In this document: piece by piece, positions 23,407-30,881 of the stretch
Numbering within the stretch: position 1 is the stretch's first letter
Layout: each line of letters starts with the position of its first letter
Source of the DNA: Sporichthya sp.
GTDB taxonomy: Bacteria; Actinomycetota; Actinomycetes; Sporichthyales; Sporichthyaceae
Assembly: GCF_013815995.1 (NCBI RefSeq)
Contig: NZ_JACDFE010000007.1
Span: 1 to 44,975 of the forward strand
Direction: 5' to 3'
Length of the DNA: 44,975 nucleotides
Made by a program: the position numbers and the translations under genes
The notes under the pieces: model-generated
Seen by the model: only the letters and a program-made list of their open reading frames with translations
Databases searched by the model: none
Told to the model about the DNA's origin: nothing

Positions 23407-24573
23407 GTGCTCCGGCTCGGCGACACCGGTCCGCCGGTGGCGGAGGTCCGGCGCAAGCTGGTGATGCTCTCCCTGCTCCCCAAGCCCGACGACGCGCTGC
23501 AGGATCCCGAGGAAGCCGTCTACGACGACGCCTGCGACCGCGCGGTGCGGCACTTCCAGCAGCAACGTGGGCTCAACGTCGACGGTCTGGTCGGCCGGGA
23601 GACCTCGGAGGTGCTGGAGGAGGCCCGCTGGCGCCTCGGTGACCGGCCGTTGTCCCACCAGGTCAGCCGCCCGCTGCGCGGGGACGACGTCGGCCTCCTG
23701 CAGCGCCGCCTGCTCGACATGGGGTTCAACTGTGGCCGGGCGGACGGCATCTTCGGCCCGGAGACCGCCCAGGCCCTGCGGGAGCTGCAGCGCAGCCTCG
23801 CGGTGAACCCGGACGGCATCTGTGGGCCGGACACCTTCCGCGCCCTCGACCGGCTGGTCAAGACGGTGACCGGCGGCCACCACCAGAATCTGCGCGAGGC
23901 CGAGGCACTGGCGCGCTCCGGGCCCCGCCTCGGCGGCAAGGTGGTCGTCATCGACCCCGGCCACGGTGGGCTGGACCACGGCAACGTGGCCAACGGCCTC
24001 ACCGAGGCGAGCATCGTTGAGGACCTTGCCAGCCGCCTCGAGGGCCGGCTCATCGCGACGGGCGTGCAGGCGCACCTGACGCGCTCGATCAGCGGCCGCC
24101 ACGCGCGTCAGGCCGTGCGGGACGACGAAGCTCGGGCCACCCTCGCCAACGAATTCCGCGCCGACCTGTTCGTCTCGCTGCACGTGGACTCGCACCCGAG
24201 CCCGCAGGCCAACGGCGTCGCCACCTACTTCTTCGGCACGGACCGGTTCGGCCAGTCCAGTGCCATGGGGCAGCGGTTCGCCGAGCTCGTACTGCGCGAG
24301 ATCGCGGCCCGCACCGACCTGCTCAACTGCGGCACCCACGGCAAGACCTGGGATCTGCTGCGCCGGACCAAGATGCCCGCGGTGCGGCTCGACCTGGGCT
24401 ACCTGACCAACCCGAGCGACGCCGCCCGGCTGGCCGATCCGGCGTTCCGCGACGTCGTCGCCGAGGCGATCCTGGTGGCCGTCCAGCGGCTCTACCTGCC
24501 GCCCGACGACGACGTCCCGACCGGTGCGCTGCGCATCGATAGTCTCTGGGCCGAGAGCGCCGGCCGCGCCTGA
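23407..24573 (+). CDS. cwlM: CwlM-like peptidoglycan regulator/N-acetylmuramoyl-L-alanine amidase-fold protein
   Basis: At least 388 residues. Two peptidoglycan-binding-type repeats (about 5-75 and 90-150, with GLNVDGLVGRET and GRADGIFGPET) precede an Amidase_3 domain (from about 177). There is no signal peptide, so the protein is cytoplasmic, as for mycobacterial CwlM (Rv3915), which activates MurA rather than cutting wall. Here the zinc-ligand positions look intact: DPGHGG (His186), TEAS (Glu200) and SLHVDSH (His259). The usual catalytic Glu near the end is Asp329 (RLDLGYLTN). GTG 23407 is the first standard start; an ATC at 23383 with a good ribosome site would add MDTPRRHP. It follows trxA by about 150-175 nt and ends against the GNAT gene. 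Confidence 0.88.
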   Translation: MLRLGDTGPPVAEVRRKLVMLSLLPKPDDALQDPEEAVYDDACDRAVRHFQQQRGLNVDGLVGRETSEVLEEARWRLGDRPLSHQVSRPLRGDDVGLLQRRLLDMGFNCGRADGIFGPETAQALRELQRSLAVNPDGICGPDTFRALDRLVKTVTGGHHQNLREAEALARSGPRLGGKVVVIDPGHGGLDHGNVANGLTEASIVEDLASRLEGRLIATGVQAHLTRSISGRHARQAVRDDEARATLANEFRADLFVSLHVDSHPSPQANGVATYFFGTDRFGQSSAMGQRFAELVLREIAARTDLLNCGTHGKTWDLLRRTKMPAVRLDLGYLTNPSDAARLADPAFRDVVAEAILVAVQRLYLPPDDDVPTGALRIDSLWAESAGRA

Positions 24574-24588
24574 GTGGTGCACCTGAAA

Positions 24589-24622
24589 CCCTTGTGGCAC
24601 AAGGGCACTGACGTTGCGTCAG
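24589..24622. terminator. Paired hairpins between convergent cwlM and GNAT genes
   Basis: Two small inverted repeats fill the 66-nt gap: CCCTTG-TGGCA-CAAGGG (within 24589-24605) and CTGACG-TTG-CGTCAG (24608-24622). They can form on either strand and likely act as a bidirectional terminator. Neither has a T-run. Confidence 0.55.
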
Positions 24623-24639
24623 GTATTAGTGACGGACCG

Positions 24640-25257
24640 TCAGACCGGGCGGAGTGCCGGTTCTGGGGCCATTGATCCCAGTAGCCGCTCGAGCGCTACC
24701 TCGACGTCCTCACGCCAACTGAGCGTGCTCTTCACCTCGAGCCGGAGCCGCGGAAAGCGATGGTGCGGGCGGACGGTCTTGAACCCGACCGCGAGCAGGT
24801 ACTCGGCCGGCACCAGACACCCCGGGCCGTCCCACTTCGCGTCCCCGAAGGCCTCGATCGCCTTCACCTCGCGCCGGACCAGATCCTTGGCCACGCCTTG
24901 AATCAGCATCCGGCCCAAGCCCTGGCCGGAGAACTCCGGCAGGACGTGTCCGGTGGTCAGGAGAACGGCGTCGCCGCTCACCGGGCTGGTCGGGAACGCC
25001 ACCGAGCGGGGGACGTAGACCGGCGGGGAGAACATGACGTAGCCGGCGGTGACCCCGTCCACCTGAACGAGCTTCCCGCACGAGCCCCACTCGAGTAGCG
25101 TCGCGGAAACCCAGGCCTCCTTCTCCAGGCCGGGGTCGCCCGCCTTCGCCGCACGCTCGGCGGCAACCGGATCGAGCTCCCAGTACACGCAGCTGCGGCA
25201 GCGCGCGGGCAGCTCGTCGAGCTGGTCCAGGGTGATGCTGACGAGACGCCGCGTCAT
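24640..25257 (-). CDS. GNAT family N-acetyltransferase
   Basis: A 205-residue protein conserved downstream of parB in actinobacteria (Rv3916c). It begins with a Cys-containing segment CRSCVYWELDP, then a GNAT core with AGYVMFSPPVYVPR, the acetyl-CoA loop region LPEFSGQGLGRMLIQGVAKDL (residues split: PEFSGQGLGRML) and KWDGPGCLVPAEYLLAVGFK. The substrate is unknown. ATG 25257 is chosen; the frame is open further upstream but that region is parB. It starts 7 nt after the parB stop and so belongs to the parAB unit. It ends against the convergent cwlM gene. Confidence 0.85.
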   Translation of the reverse strand: MTRRLVSITLDQLDELPARCRSCVYWELDPVAAERAAKAGDPGLEKEAWVSATLLEWGSCGKLVQVDGVTAGYVMFSPPVYVPRSVAFPTSPVSGDAVLLTTGHVLPEFSGQGLGRMLIQGVAKDLVRREVKAIEAFGDAKWDGPGCLVPAEYLLAVGFKTVRPHHRFPRLRLEVKSTLSWREDVEVALERLLGSMAPEPALRPV

Positions 25258-25264
25258 CGCACGC

Positions 25265-26335
25265 TCACTCTCCGCGAAAAGACCCCAGCATCGTACCCGG
25301 CGACATAAGGCTGACAAGGCGCTCGAGGTCTTCCACGGAGGCGAACTCCACCACGATGCGACCCCGGCTCTGGCCCAGATGCACCTTGACCCGGGTGTCC
25401 CACTGATCGCCCAGATTGGCCGCCAGGTCGTCCAGAGCGGGGGCCGTTCGCCGGCCGGCCCGGACCTTGCGGGCGGGCTTCGGAGAGTTGTCGCCGATCG
25501 CGACCATTTCCTCCACGGTTCGCACCGACAGACCTTCGGCCACCACCCGACCGGCCAGGAGCTCCTGGGCCGCCGGGTCGTCGAGGGCGAGCAGGGCACG
25601 GGCGTGGCCTGCGGAAAGGACGCCGGCCGCCACCCGCCGCTGCACGCTGGGCGGCAGCTTGAGCAGGCGGATCGTGTTCGAGATCTGCGGGCGGGACCGA
25701 CCGATCTTCGCCGCCAGTTGGTCGTGGGTGCAGTCGAAGTCCTTGAGCAGCTGGTCGTAGGCCGCCGCCTCTTCCAACGGGTTCAGGGCCGCCCGATGCA
25801 GGTTCTCCAGGAGCGCGTCGACGAGCATCGACTCGTCCTCGGTCTCCCGCACGATCGCCGGGATGGCCTCGAACCCGGCCAGCTGGGAGGCGCGCCAGCG
25901 GCGCTCCCCCATGATCAGCTCGAACTTCTCGTCGCCGAGCGGCCGGACCACGATCGGCTGGAGCAGCCCGATCTCCTTGATGGAGTGGACCAGCTCGGCG
26001 AGCTGGTCCTCGTCGAAGACGTGGCGCGGCTGCATCGGGTTGGGCGTGATGGCCCCGATCGGGATCTCGGCGAAGTACGCCCCGGCGACGAGGCCGTCCT
26101 CGTCGGCGTTCCAGCCGCCGGCCGGAGTGATCGGAACCGCGGCAGAGAACGCTGGCTCGACCGGCTCGTCCAGAACGGGCTCGTCCGGTACGGGCTCGTC
26201 CGACGCCGGCGGTGCGGCCTGAACGATGGTGGGCACGGGCGCGGTGGGGGCGTCCGGCTCGGGCTCAGGTGTGGGCGCGCTGGTCGGGATGAGTGCCCCC
26301 AGCCCGCGGCCCAGCCCTCGGCGGCGGTCAGTCAC
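25265..26335 (-). CDS. parB: Chromosome-partitioning protein ParB
   Basis: A 356-residue CTP-dependent DNA clamp that loads at parS sites and organises the origin region for segregation. After the conserved N-terminal [11 protein letters not shown] (residues 6-16) comes a long Pro/Glu/Asp linker (about 20-85). The CTPase/ParB domain includes NPMQPR (99-104) and GERRWRAS (143-150), followed by a helix-turn-helix for parS ([22 protein letters not shown], split: [16 protein letters not shown]) and a C-terminal dimer domain ([18 protein letters not shown]). parA is upstream, with a perfect parS in the 47-nt gap, and rsmG lies beyond, the standard arrangement. Confidence 0.95.
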   Translation of the reverse strand: MTDRRRGLGRGLGALIPTSAPTPEPEPDAPTAPVPTIVQAAPPASDEPVPDEPVLDEPVEPAFSAAVPITPAGGWNADEDGLVAGAYFAEIPIGAITPNPMQPRHVFDEDQLAELVHSIKEIGLLQPIVVRPLGDEKFELIMGERRWRASQLAGFEAIPAIVRETEDESMLVDALLENLHRAALNPLEEAAAYDQLLKDFDCTHDQLAAKIGRSRPQISNTIRLLKLPPSVQRRVAAGVLSAGHARALLALDDPAAQELLAGRVVAEGLSVRTVEEMVAIGDNSPKPARKVRAGRRTAPALDDLAANLGDQWDTRVKVHLGQSRGRIVVEFASVEDLERLVSLMSPGTMLGSFRGE

Positions 26336-26365
26336 GACGTGCGTCCTCCTGGATCAGGCAATGCA

Positions 26366-26379
26366 GTTTCACGTGAAAC
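26366..26379. other. parS site in the parA-parB gap
   Basis: GTTTCACGTGAAAC is a perfect 14-bp palindrome identical to the actinobacterial parS core. It lies between the parA stop (26383) and the parB start (26335), a site for ParB nucleation. Confidence 0.95.
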
Positions 26380-26382
26380 AGA

Positions 26383-27303
26383 TCAAGCAGCGCCGGCGGC
26401 AGCGATCTCCCGCGCCGCCTCCAGGTAGGAGAGGGCACCAGCTGAGCCGGGATCGTAGGCGATGACGGTCTGGCCGTAGCTGGGCGCCTCGGAGATCCGG
26501 ACTGAACGCGGCACCGCCGTCTTCAAAACCGTGTCCCCGAAGTGCGTGCGCACCTCCTCGGCCACCTGCTGGGCCAGCCGGGTCCGCGAGTCGTACATCG
26601 TCAGCAGGATCGTCGATACCGCGAGATCCGGATTCAGGTGCGCCTTGACCAGATCGACGTTGCGGAGCAGCTGGCCGAGCCCTTCCAGCGCGTAGTACTC
26701 GCACTGGATCGGGATCAGCACCTCGCGACTGGCCACCAGCGCGTTGAGCGTGAGCAGCCCCAAGGACGGCGGGCAGTCGATGAGGACGTAGTCGATGTCC
26801 TCGGTGTAGGCCTCGATCGCTTTATGTAGCCTCGACTCCCGCGCGACCATCGGCACCAGCTCAAGCTCTGCACCGGCCAGGTCGATCGTGGCCGGAACAC
26901 AGAGGAGCCCTGGAAGGCCCTCGACCTCCTGCACGCACTCCTTGATTCCGGTGCCCTCGACCAGCAACTCGTAGCTGGAGGAAACGCCGGCGTGGTGCGG
27001 GACCCCGAGGGCCGTGGAGGCATTGCCCTGCGGGTCGAGGTCGATCACCAGGACTTTCAGGCCGTGCATCGACAGCGCCGCCGCCACGTTGACGGTCGTC
27101 GTGGTCTTGCCGACGCCACCCTTCTGATTGGCGACAACCATGACCCGACGCCGGTTCGGCTTGGGCATCCGAGGCAGAGATCCGCCGCGGATAGCCGCTG
27201 CGGTTCGTGCCTCAGCGGCGATCGGCGGGTCCTGCGGCTGGTGGATGAGGGGATCGCGATGCGCCTCGTCGGGCGAACCGTAGACCGGGTCGTGCGGCTG
27301 CAT
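26383..27303 (-). CDS. parA: Chromosome-partitioning ATPase ParA
   Basis: A 306-residue deviant Walker ATPase that moves or anchors the ParB-origin complex. The deviant Walker A KGGVGKTTTT is at 61-70, preceded by VMVVANQ. LVIDLDPQGNASTALG and YVLIDCPPSLGLLTLNAL are the further nucleotide-binding motifs. The first 50 residues are a polar extension rich in His, Pro and Asp. ATG 27303 has AAAGGA upstream; an internal ATG near residue 46 (MPKPNRRR) is an alternative start that would give a compact ParA. Upstream lie two parS-like sites and the rsmG stop, 66 nt away. Likely co-transcribed with parB. Confidence 0.95.
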   Translation of the reverse strand: MQPHDPVYGSPDEAHRDPLIHQPQDPPIAAEARTAAAIRGGSLPRMPKPNRRRVMVVANQKGGVGKTTTTVNVAAALSMHGLKVLVIDLDPQGNASTALGVPHHAGVSSSYELLVEGTGIKECVQEVEGLPGLLCVPATIDLAGAELELVPMVARESRLHKAIEAYTEDIDYVLIDCPPSLGLLTLNALVASREVLIPIQCEYYALEGLGQLLRNVDLVKAHLNPDLAVSTILLTMYDSRTRLAQQVAEEVRTHFGDTVLKTAVPRSVRISEAPSYGQTVIAYDPGSAGALSYLEAAREIAAAGAA

Positions 27304-27342
27304 ACCCGTGTCCTTTCTTTACTGCGCTGGTTCAGTGGAGAT

Positions 27343-27356
27343 GGTCCACGTGAAAC
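27343..27356. other. Degenerate parS-like site upstream of parA
   Basis: GGTCCACGTGAAAC differs from the parS core at two positions in the left arm. It is 10 bp from a perfect copy and 40 bp before the parA start, so it may be a weak second ParB site. Confidence 0.55.
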
Positions 27357-27366
27357 ATCAGTGCGT

Positions 27367-27380
27367 GTTTCACGTGAAAC
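27367..27380. other. parS site overlapping the rsmG stop codon
   Basis: A perfect GTTTCACGTGAAAC. Read on the minus strand its bases encode the last residues Phe-Thr and the TGA stop of rsmG, so the site is locked into the gene end. Confidence 0.95.
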
Positions 27381-28032
27381 GGGCGAGGGCGACACCCCTC
27401 GCTTCGATCACGGTCGTCGGTTCGTCGGTGGGGCCCAGGGTGCGGACCGCAGCGTCGGAAATCCCGAGCGCAGCCAACGCCGGGCCGGCGGAGGAAAGTT
27501 CTTCGGAGGCGGATGAGCCCTTCACGGCCAGTAACCGCCCGCCCGGGCGGAGCAGGGGAACGGTCCAGCCGGCCAGCTTCTCCAGCGGTGCGACCGCACG
27601 GGCCAGCACGACATCGAAGGTGCCGGCCAGGTCCCGAACGTCCTCGGCGCGATCGCGGCGCACGGTGACGCTGGTCAGGCCGAGCGCCTCGACCGCCTCG
27701 GCGAGGAAGGTGGTCCGGCGCAGCATGGGCTCGATCAAGGTGACGCTGACATCCGGGCGCAGGATGGCCACCACGAGTCCGGGCAGACCTGCGCCGGACC
27801 CGACATCGGCGACCCGATCGCCGGGTGCGAGCTCCGCGGCGATCACCCCGCAGTTCAGCAGGTGCCGGTCCCATAACCTCGGGACCTCGCGCGGGCCGAT
27901 CAGCCCGCGCACCACACCGTCACCGGCCAGCAGGTCGGCGTAGGCCACGGCCATGGACAGCCGCTCGCCGAAGAGCTCGCGGGCCGACTCCGGTGGCGGC
28001 GGCGCGAGCTGGCCCGGCGGCGCAGCGCTCAC
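27370..28032 (-). CDS. rsmG: 16S rRNA (guanine-N7) methyltransferase RsmG (GidB)
   Basis: A 220-residue SAM-dependent methyltransferase that makes m7G in the 530 loop of 16S rRNA. The SAM motif ADVGSGAGLPGL is at about residues 75-86; LWDRHLLNCG (53-62) and the fold motif VVLARAVAPLEKL are typical. The start is GTG 28032. Its stop codon lies inside a parS palindrome. It sits between jag and parA as in most actinobacteria. Loss of function in this gene is known to give low-level streptomycin resistance in other bacteria; the gene here looks intact. Confidence 0.95.
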   Translation of the reverse strand: MSAAPPGQLAPPPPESARELFGERLSMAVAYADLLAGDGVVRGLIGPREVPRLWDRHLLNCGVIAAELAPGDRVADVGSGAGLPGLVVAILRPDVSVTLIEPMLRRTTFLAEAVEALGLTSVTVRRDRAEDVRDLAGTFDVVLARAVAPLEKLAGWTVPLLRPGGRLLAVKGSSASEELSSAGPALAALGISDAAVRTLGPTDEPTTVIEARGVALARFT

Positions 28033-28050
28033 AGCGCGGAACTCATGGCG

Positions 28051-28668
28051 TCATGCCGGATGAACCACCACGCGCCGGCTGGGCTCTTCGCCCTCGGACT
28101 CACTGCGCAGGCCGGCGTCGGCGATCGCGTCGTGCACGATCTTGCGCTCGAACGGGGTCATCGGGGCCAGCTTCACCGACGTGCCGGTGGACTTGACCTC
28201 GTCGGCCGTCTTGGTGCCGAGCTCGGTCAGCTCCTCGCGGCGGGCCGCACGGAAGCCGCCGATGTCGAGCATCAGCCGACTGCGCTCCCCGGTCGCCCGG
28301 AGCACCGCCAGTCGGGTCAGTTCCTGCACCGCCTCCAGCACCTGACCGTCCTTGCCGACCAGTTGCTTGAGGTCCGCGCCGACGATCGAGACCGCGGCGC
28401 GGTCTCCTTCGACGTCCATGTCGATGTCGCCGTCGAGGTCGGCGATGTCGAGTAGACCCTCGAGGTAGTCCGCCGCGATCTCGCCCTCCTGCTCCAGCTC
28501 GACCAGGCGGGCCTTGGACGGCTTGCGCGGACCGCGGCGACGGCCGCCCTCGCTCTCCTCGGCGCCCTCGTCGGCGCCTTCCTCTGTGCCCTCATCAAGC
28601 TCTACAGCCTCGGCGCCCTCATCGGGCTCGAGGTCATCAACGGCGGACTCTACGGACGACTGACTCAC
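28051..28668 (-). CDS. jag: Jag-type RNA-binding protein (KH and R3H domains)
   Basis: A 205-residue protein. Residues 1-50 are strongly acidic and low-complexity (GAEAVELDEGTEEGADEGAE), followed by a basic patch RRRGPRKPSKAR. A KH domain (GDRAAVSIVGADLKQLVGKDGQ, containing the GKDG loop) and a C-terminal R3H domain (MTPFERKIVHDAI, then SEGEEPSRRVVVHP) complete it. It binds RNA and in other bacteria works with YidC neighbours and in cell-wall control. GTG 28668 has AAGGAG 9 nt upstream. It is 72 nt downstream of yidC and 18 nt before rsmG; the 72 nt contain no clear signal. Confidence 0.93.
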   Translation of the reverse strand: MSQSSVESAVDDLEPDEGAEAVELDEGTEEGADEGAEESEGGRRRGPRKPSKARLVELEQEGEIAADYLEGLLDIADLDGDIDMDVEGDRAAVSIVGADLKQLVGKDGQVLEAVQELTRLAVLRATGERSRLMLDIGGFRAARREELTELGTKTADEVKSTGTSVKLAPMTPFERKIVHDAIADAGLRSESEGEEPSRRVVVHPA

Positions 28669-28740
28669 CGCTTGGATCTCCTTCTGTCTGACGTCGACCG
28701 GCCGACGCCCACGGGGGGCGGCCAGGTCGACCCGGTGGTG

Positions 28741-29760
28741 CTAACGCTTCTTGGAGCCCGAGCCGCCGGAGGGGCGCTTGCTCTTGGGCTGACGCTGCGG
28801 TTGCTGCCGTGCCCCGGGGGTGACCCCGCCGGCATTGCCGTTCGCGGCTCCACCACCCGGCTTCGCGCCAGGCTGCGGACCGCGTTTGCGGATATTGACG
28901 GGCGTCCCTGACGGATCGTCAGAAGTGGTATCTGCGCTGGTGGGGGCCGGTGTGGCGCTGGAGCCGCGCTTTTTCTCCTGGCGCTGGAGCATGGCGTCGT
29001 GCGCCTTGCTTCCGATCGCAGGCATCCGCCGGATGACGTACATCTGCTGACCCATCGACCAGAGGTTCGAGACCAGCCAGTAGAGCAGCACGCCGACCGG
29101 GAAGTTGATCCCGAACACCGCGAACATGATCGGGAACAGGTACATCATCACCTTCTGCTGACGCAGGAAGGGAGAGGATTCGAGCGAGGCGGACGGCATG
29201 TTCTTCGTCATCAGCTGCCGCTGTGTGTAGAACTGCGACAGGCTCATCCCGAGGATCATCACGATGGTGACGAAGTGGACCGAGAAAGACTCGGCCCCCA
29301 TGAACTTGTCGTCCAGGTGGGCACCGAAGAAGCTCGCCTGCCCGGCACTGCGCACGTCCTCGAGGTTCATCACCCCGACGGCCTGCTCCTTGGAGACCTT
29401 GTTCAGCACCTGGTAGAGCGCGAGGAAGATCGGCGCCTGCGCGAGGATCGGGAAGCAGCTGGCCAGCGGGTTGGTGTTGTGCTCCTTGTAGAGCTTCATC
29501 AACTCCTGAGAAGTCCGCTCCCGGTCACCCTTGTAGCGCTGCTGAATTTTCTTGATCTCCGGCTGCAGCTGCTGCATCGCCCGCATCGACTTGATCTGCT
29601 TGACGAACAGTGGGATCAGCAGGATCCGGATCAGGACAACCAGGCACACGATGGCCAGGCACCAGGACCAGCTCGGGCTCATGCCCAGCCCGTCGAACCC
29701 CCGGTGGAACCTGAGGATGATCCACGAAACAGCGTCGTAGAGCGGATCGAGGATCTTCAC
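28741..29760 (-). CDS. yidC: Membrane protein insertase YidC
   Basis: A 339-residue insertase that places proteins into the cytoplasmic membrane, alone or with SecYEG. Five membrane segments are recognisable. The first conserved helix contains the hydrophilic-groove Arg ([17 protein letters not shown]). [27 protein letters not shown] motifs follow (seen as [20 protein letters not shown]), then [18 protein letters not shown] near the end. A basic, Gly/Pro-rich C-terminal tail of about 95 residues, ending [13 protein letters not shown], probably contacts the ribosome. The GTG start overlaps the yidD stop in a GTGA. It belongs to the rpmH-rnpA-yidD-yidC-jag cluster. Confidence 0.95.
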   Translation of the reverse strand: MKILDPLYDAVSWIILRFHRGFDGLGMSPSWSWCLAIVCLVVLIRILLIPLFVKQIKSMRAMQQLQPEIKKIQQRYKGDRERTSQELMKLYKEHNTNPLASCFPILAQAPIFLALYQVLNKVSKEQAVGVMNLEDVRSAGQASFFGAHLDDKFMGAESFSVHFVTIVMILGMSLSQFYTQRQLMTKNMPSASLESSPFLRQQKVMMYLFPIMFAVFGINFPVGVLLYWLVSNLWSMGQQMYVIRRMPAIGSKAHDAMLQRQEKKRGSSATPAPTSADTTSDDPSGTPVNIRKRGPQPGAKPGGGAANGNAGGVTPGARQQPQRQPKSKRPSGGSGSKKR

Positions 29761-30119
29761 CGGGTGGCTCCCTGCGGGGACTGGGTGCGCGCAGCCGCGC
29801 TGCCGGCCGTCGTCGAGGACGAGCCGGAGTCTGAACTGCGAAATCTACCTGCATCCTCGGGGGGCTCCGCCCCCCGAGTCCCCCCCGACAAACCTCGACG
29901 GGGACGGCGCTCGGGTACGAAGTCCACGCCGCCGGAGTTCCAGGGATTGCACCGGACCACCCGGCGCGCGGTCAGCCACCCGCCGCGCAGCGTGCCGTGC
30001 ACCCGGAACGCGTCGTACCCGTAGTGCGAACACGACGGGTAGAACCGGCAGACCGGGCCCAGCCACACGCTGATCGTCCACTGGTAGAGCCGGATCAGGC
30101 CCATGAACAGGTACTTCAC
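29757..30119 (-). CDS. yidD: Membrane protein insertion efficiency factor YidD
   Basis: A 120-residue protein whose first 70 residues are the YidD/DUF37 domain: [30 protein letters not shown] and [17 protein letters not shown] with its conserved cysteines. It aids YidC-dependent insertion. The last 50 residues (from [12 protein letters not shown]) are a Gly/Ser/Arg-rich tail not found in most YidD proteins, partly encoded by a GC-rich hairpin (29856-29878). GTG 30119 overlaps the rnpA stop by 4 nt and its own stop overlaps the yidC start, so translation is coupled through three genes. Confidence 0.94.
   Translation of the reverse strand: MKYLFMGLIRLYQWTISVWLGPVCRFYPSCSHYGYDAFRVHGTLRGGWLTARRVVRCNPWNSGGVDFVPERRPRRGLSGGTRGAEPPEDAGRFRSSDSGSSSTTAGSAAARTQSPQGATR
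29856..29878. repeat. GC-rich 10-bp hairpin inside the yidD tail
   Basis: CTCGGGGGGC (29856-29865), loop TCC, and GCCCCCCGAG (29869-29878) form a perfect stem. The core GGGGCTCCGCCCC type is a common dispersed palindrome in actinomycete genomes. It is in frame in the nonconserved yidD C-terminus and could reduce transcription into yidC. Confidence 0.7.
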
Positions 30120-30505
30120 CTCGCCCCCTCGGGGAGCAGGCGAGCAAGGCCGGCATCGACGTCGGCGGCCAGCGCGACCGAACGGGCCGTCCCCGCGGGC
30201 GGAAGCGCCCGCACCACCAGCACCGAGCCGGCCGGCAGCCGGTCCAGTCGGGTGCGCAGCACGGCCCGCAGCCGACGCTTGACCTGGTTGCGGACGACCG
30301 CGGGACCGACCGACTTGCCGACCACGAGACCTACCTGCGCAGGGCCCTGACCAGCGGAAACGCCGGTCGGGTCAGCTGTCGAACCAGCCGCGCACGGGCC
30401 GGTCCGCAGGTGCAGGACAAGCGAGTTCCGCCCGGAGCGACGACCGCCACGCACTGCGGCAGCGAAGTCCGGCGCGCGGCGTAGCCGGTTCCCGGCGGGG
30501 AGCAT
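30116..30505 (-). CDS. rnpA: Ribonuclease P protein component
   Basis: A 129-residue basic protein that binds RNase P RNA and helps mature tRNA 5' ends. It has the N-terminal [20 protein letters not shown], the RNR signature [14 protein letters not shown] (71-84) and the C-terminal RALPPAG segment. An insertion of about 18 residues ([18 protein letters not shown], near 38-55) sits between the first strands and is unusual for the family. It starts at ATG 30505, 10 nt after rpmH, and its stop overlaps the yidD start. Confidence 0.95.
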   Translation of the reverse strand: MLPAGNRLRRAPDFAAAVRGGRRSGRNSLVLHLRTGPCAAGSTADPTGVSAGQGPAQVGLVVGKSVGPAVVRNQVKRRLRAVLRTRLDRLPAGSVLVVRALPPAGTARSVALAADVDAGLARLLPEGAR

Positions 30506-30515
30506 GGGCCTGTTT

Positions 30516-30653
30516 TCAGGCGGACAGACGCGAGCGGCCCTTGGCTCGGCGCGCGGTCAGGATCGCCCGGCCTGCGCGGGTACGCATGCGCAGCCGGAAA
30601 CCGTGCGTCTTCGCGCGACGGCGGTTGTTCGGCTGGAAGGTGCGCTTGCTCAC
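30516..30653 (-). CDS. rpmH: 50S ribosomal protein L34
   Basis: A 45-residue very basic protein: [32 protein letters not shown] and [12 protein letters not shown] are the full L34 signature. GTG 30653 is preceded by AGGAGTGTCCC. It is the first gene of the rpmH-rnpA-yidD-yidC-jag-rsmG cluster and diverges from dnaA, the arrangement seen at most bacterial origins. A good -35/-10 promoter lies 29-58 nt upstream. Confidence 0.97.
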   Translation of the reverse strand: MSKRTFQPNNRRRAKTHGFRLRMRTRAGRAILTARRAKGRSRLSA

Positions 30654-30681
30654 GGGACACTCCTGGGTGGGTCGACGGCTT

Positions 30682-30711
30682 ACGGTACGCACCCCTCTGC
30701 GGGGCGGTCAA
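30682..30711 (-). promoter_or_regulatory. Promoter of the rpmH operon
   Basis: On the minus strand TTGACC (30711-30706) and TACCGT (30687-30682) are 18 nt apart, a good match to actinobacterial housekeeping sigma promoters. The predicted start is about 20-25 nt before the rpmH GTG. The spacer contains a GCCCC/GGGG inverted repeat. Confidence 0.7.
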
Positions 30712-30773
30712 ACCAGCGCGTTTCCCGTCCGCCCCGGATCCTCGGTAGTCCTTACCGACAGTCATCCCCAGGC

Positions 30774-30794
30774 TGTGGACTGGGGTGTGGACGA
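30774..30794 (+). promoter_or_regulatory. Two DnaA-box-like sites upstream of dnaA
   Basis: TGTGGACTG (30774-30782) and TGTGGACGA (30786-30794) match the actinobacterial box TGTGGACAA with two and one mismatches, in the same orientation and 12 bp apart. They lie about 90-110 nt before dnaA, between the divergent rpmH and dnaA genes, suggesting DnaA autoregulation. The rest of this 228-nt gap holds the rpmH promoter; I see no strong dnaA promoter. Confidence 0.5.
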
Positions 30795-30881
30795 GGCCTC
30801 GGCAGCCCTTGCGCGAACCGACATAATCCACCAGATCCCTCCACCATTCGGGGATCAATCGACCGATTGAAGGGCGCCGAC

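Noticed and set aside
30504..30881. A longer dnaA frame beginning upstream of the divergent promoter
   Set aside because: It would cover rpmH and its promoter antisense and adds residues unlike any DnaA N-terminus.
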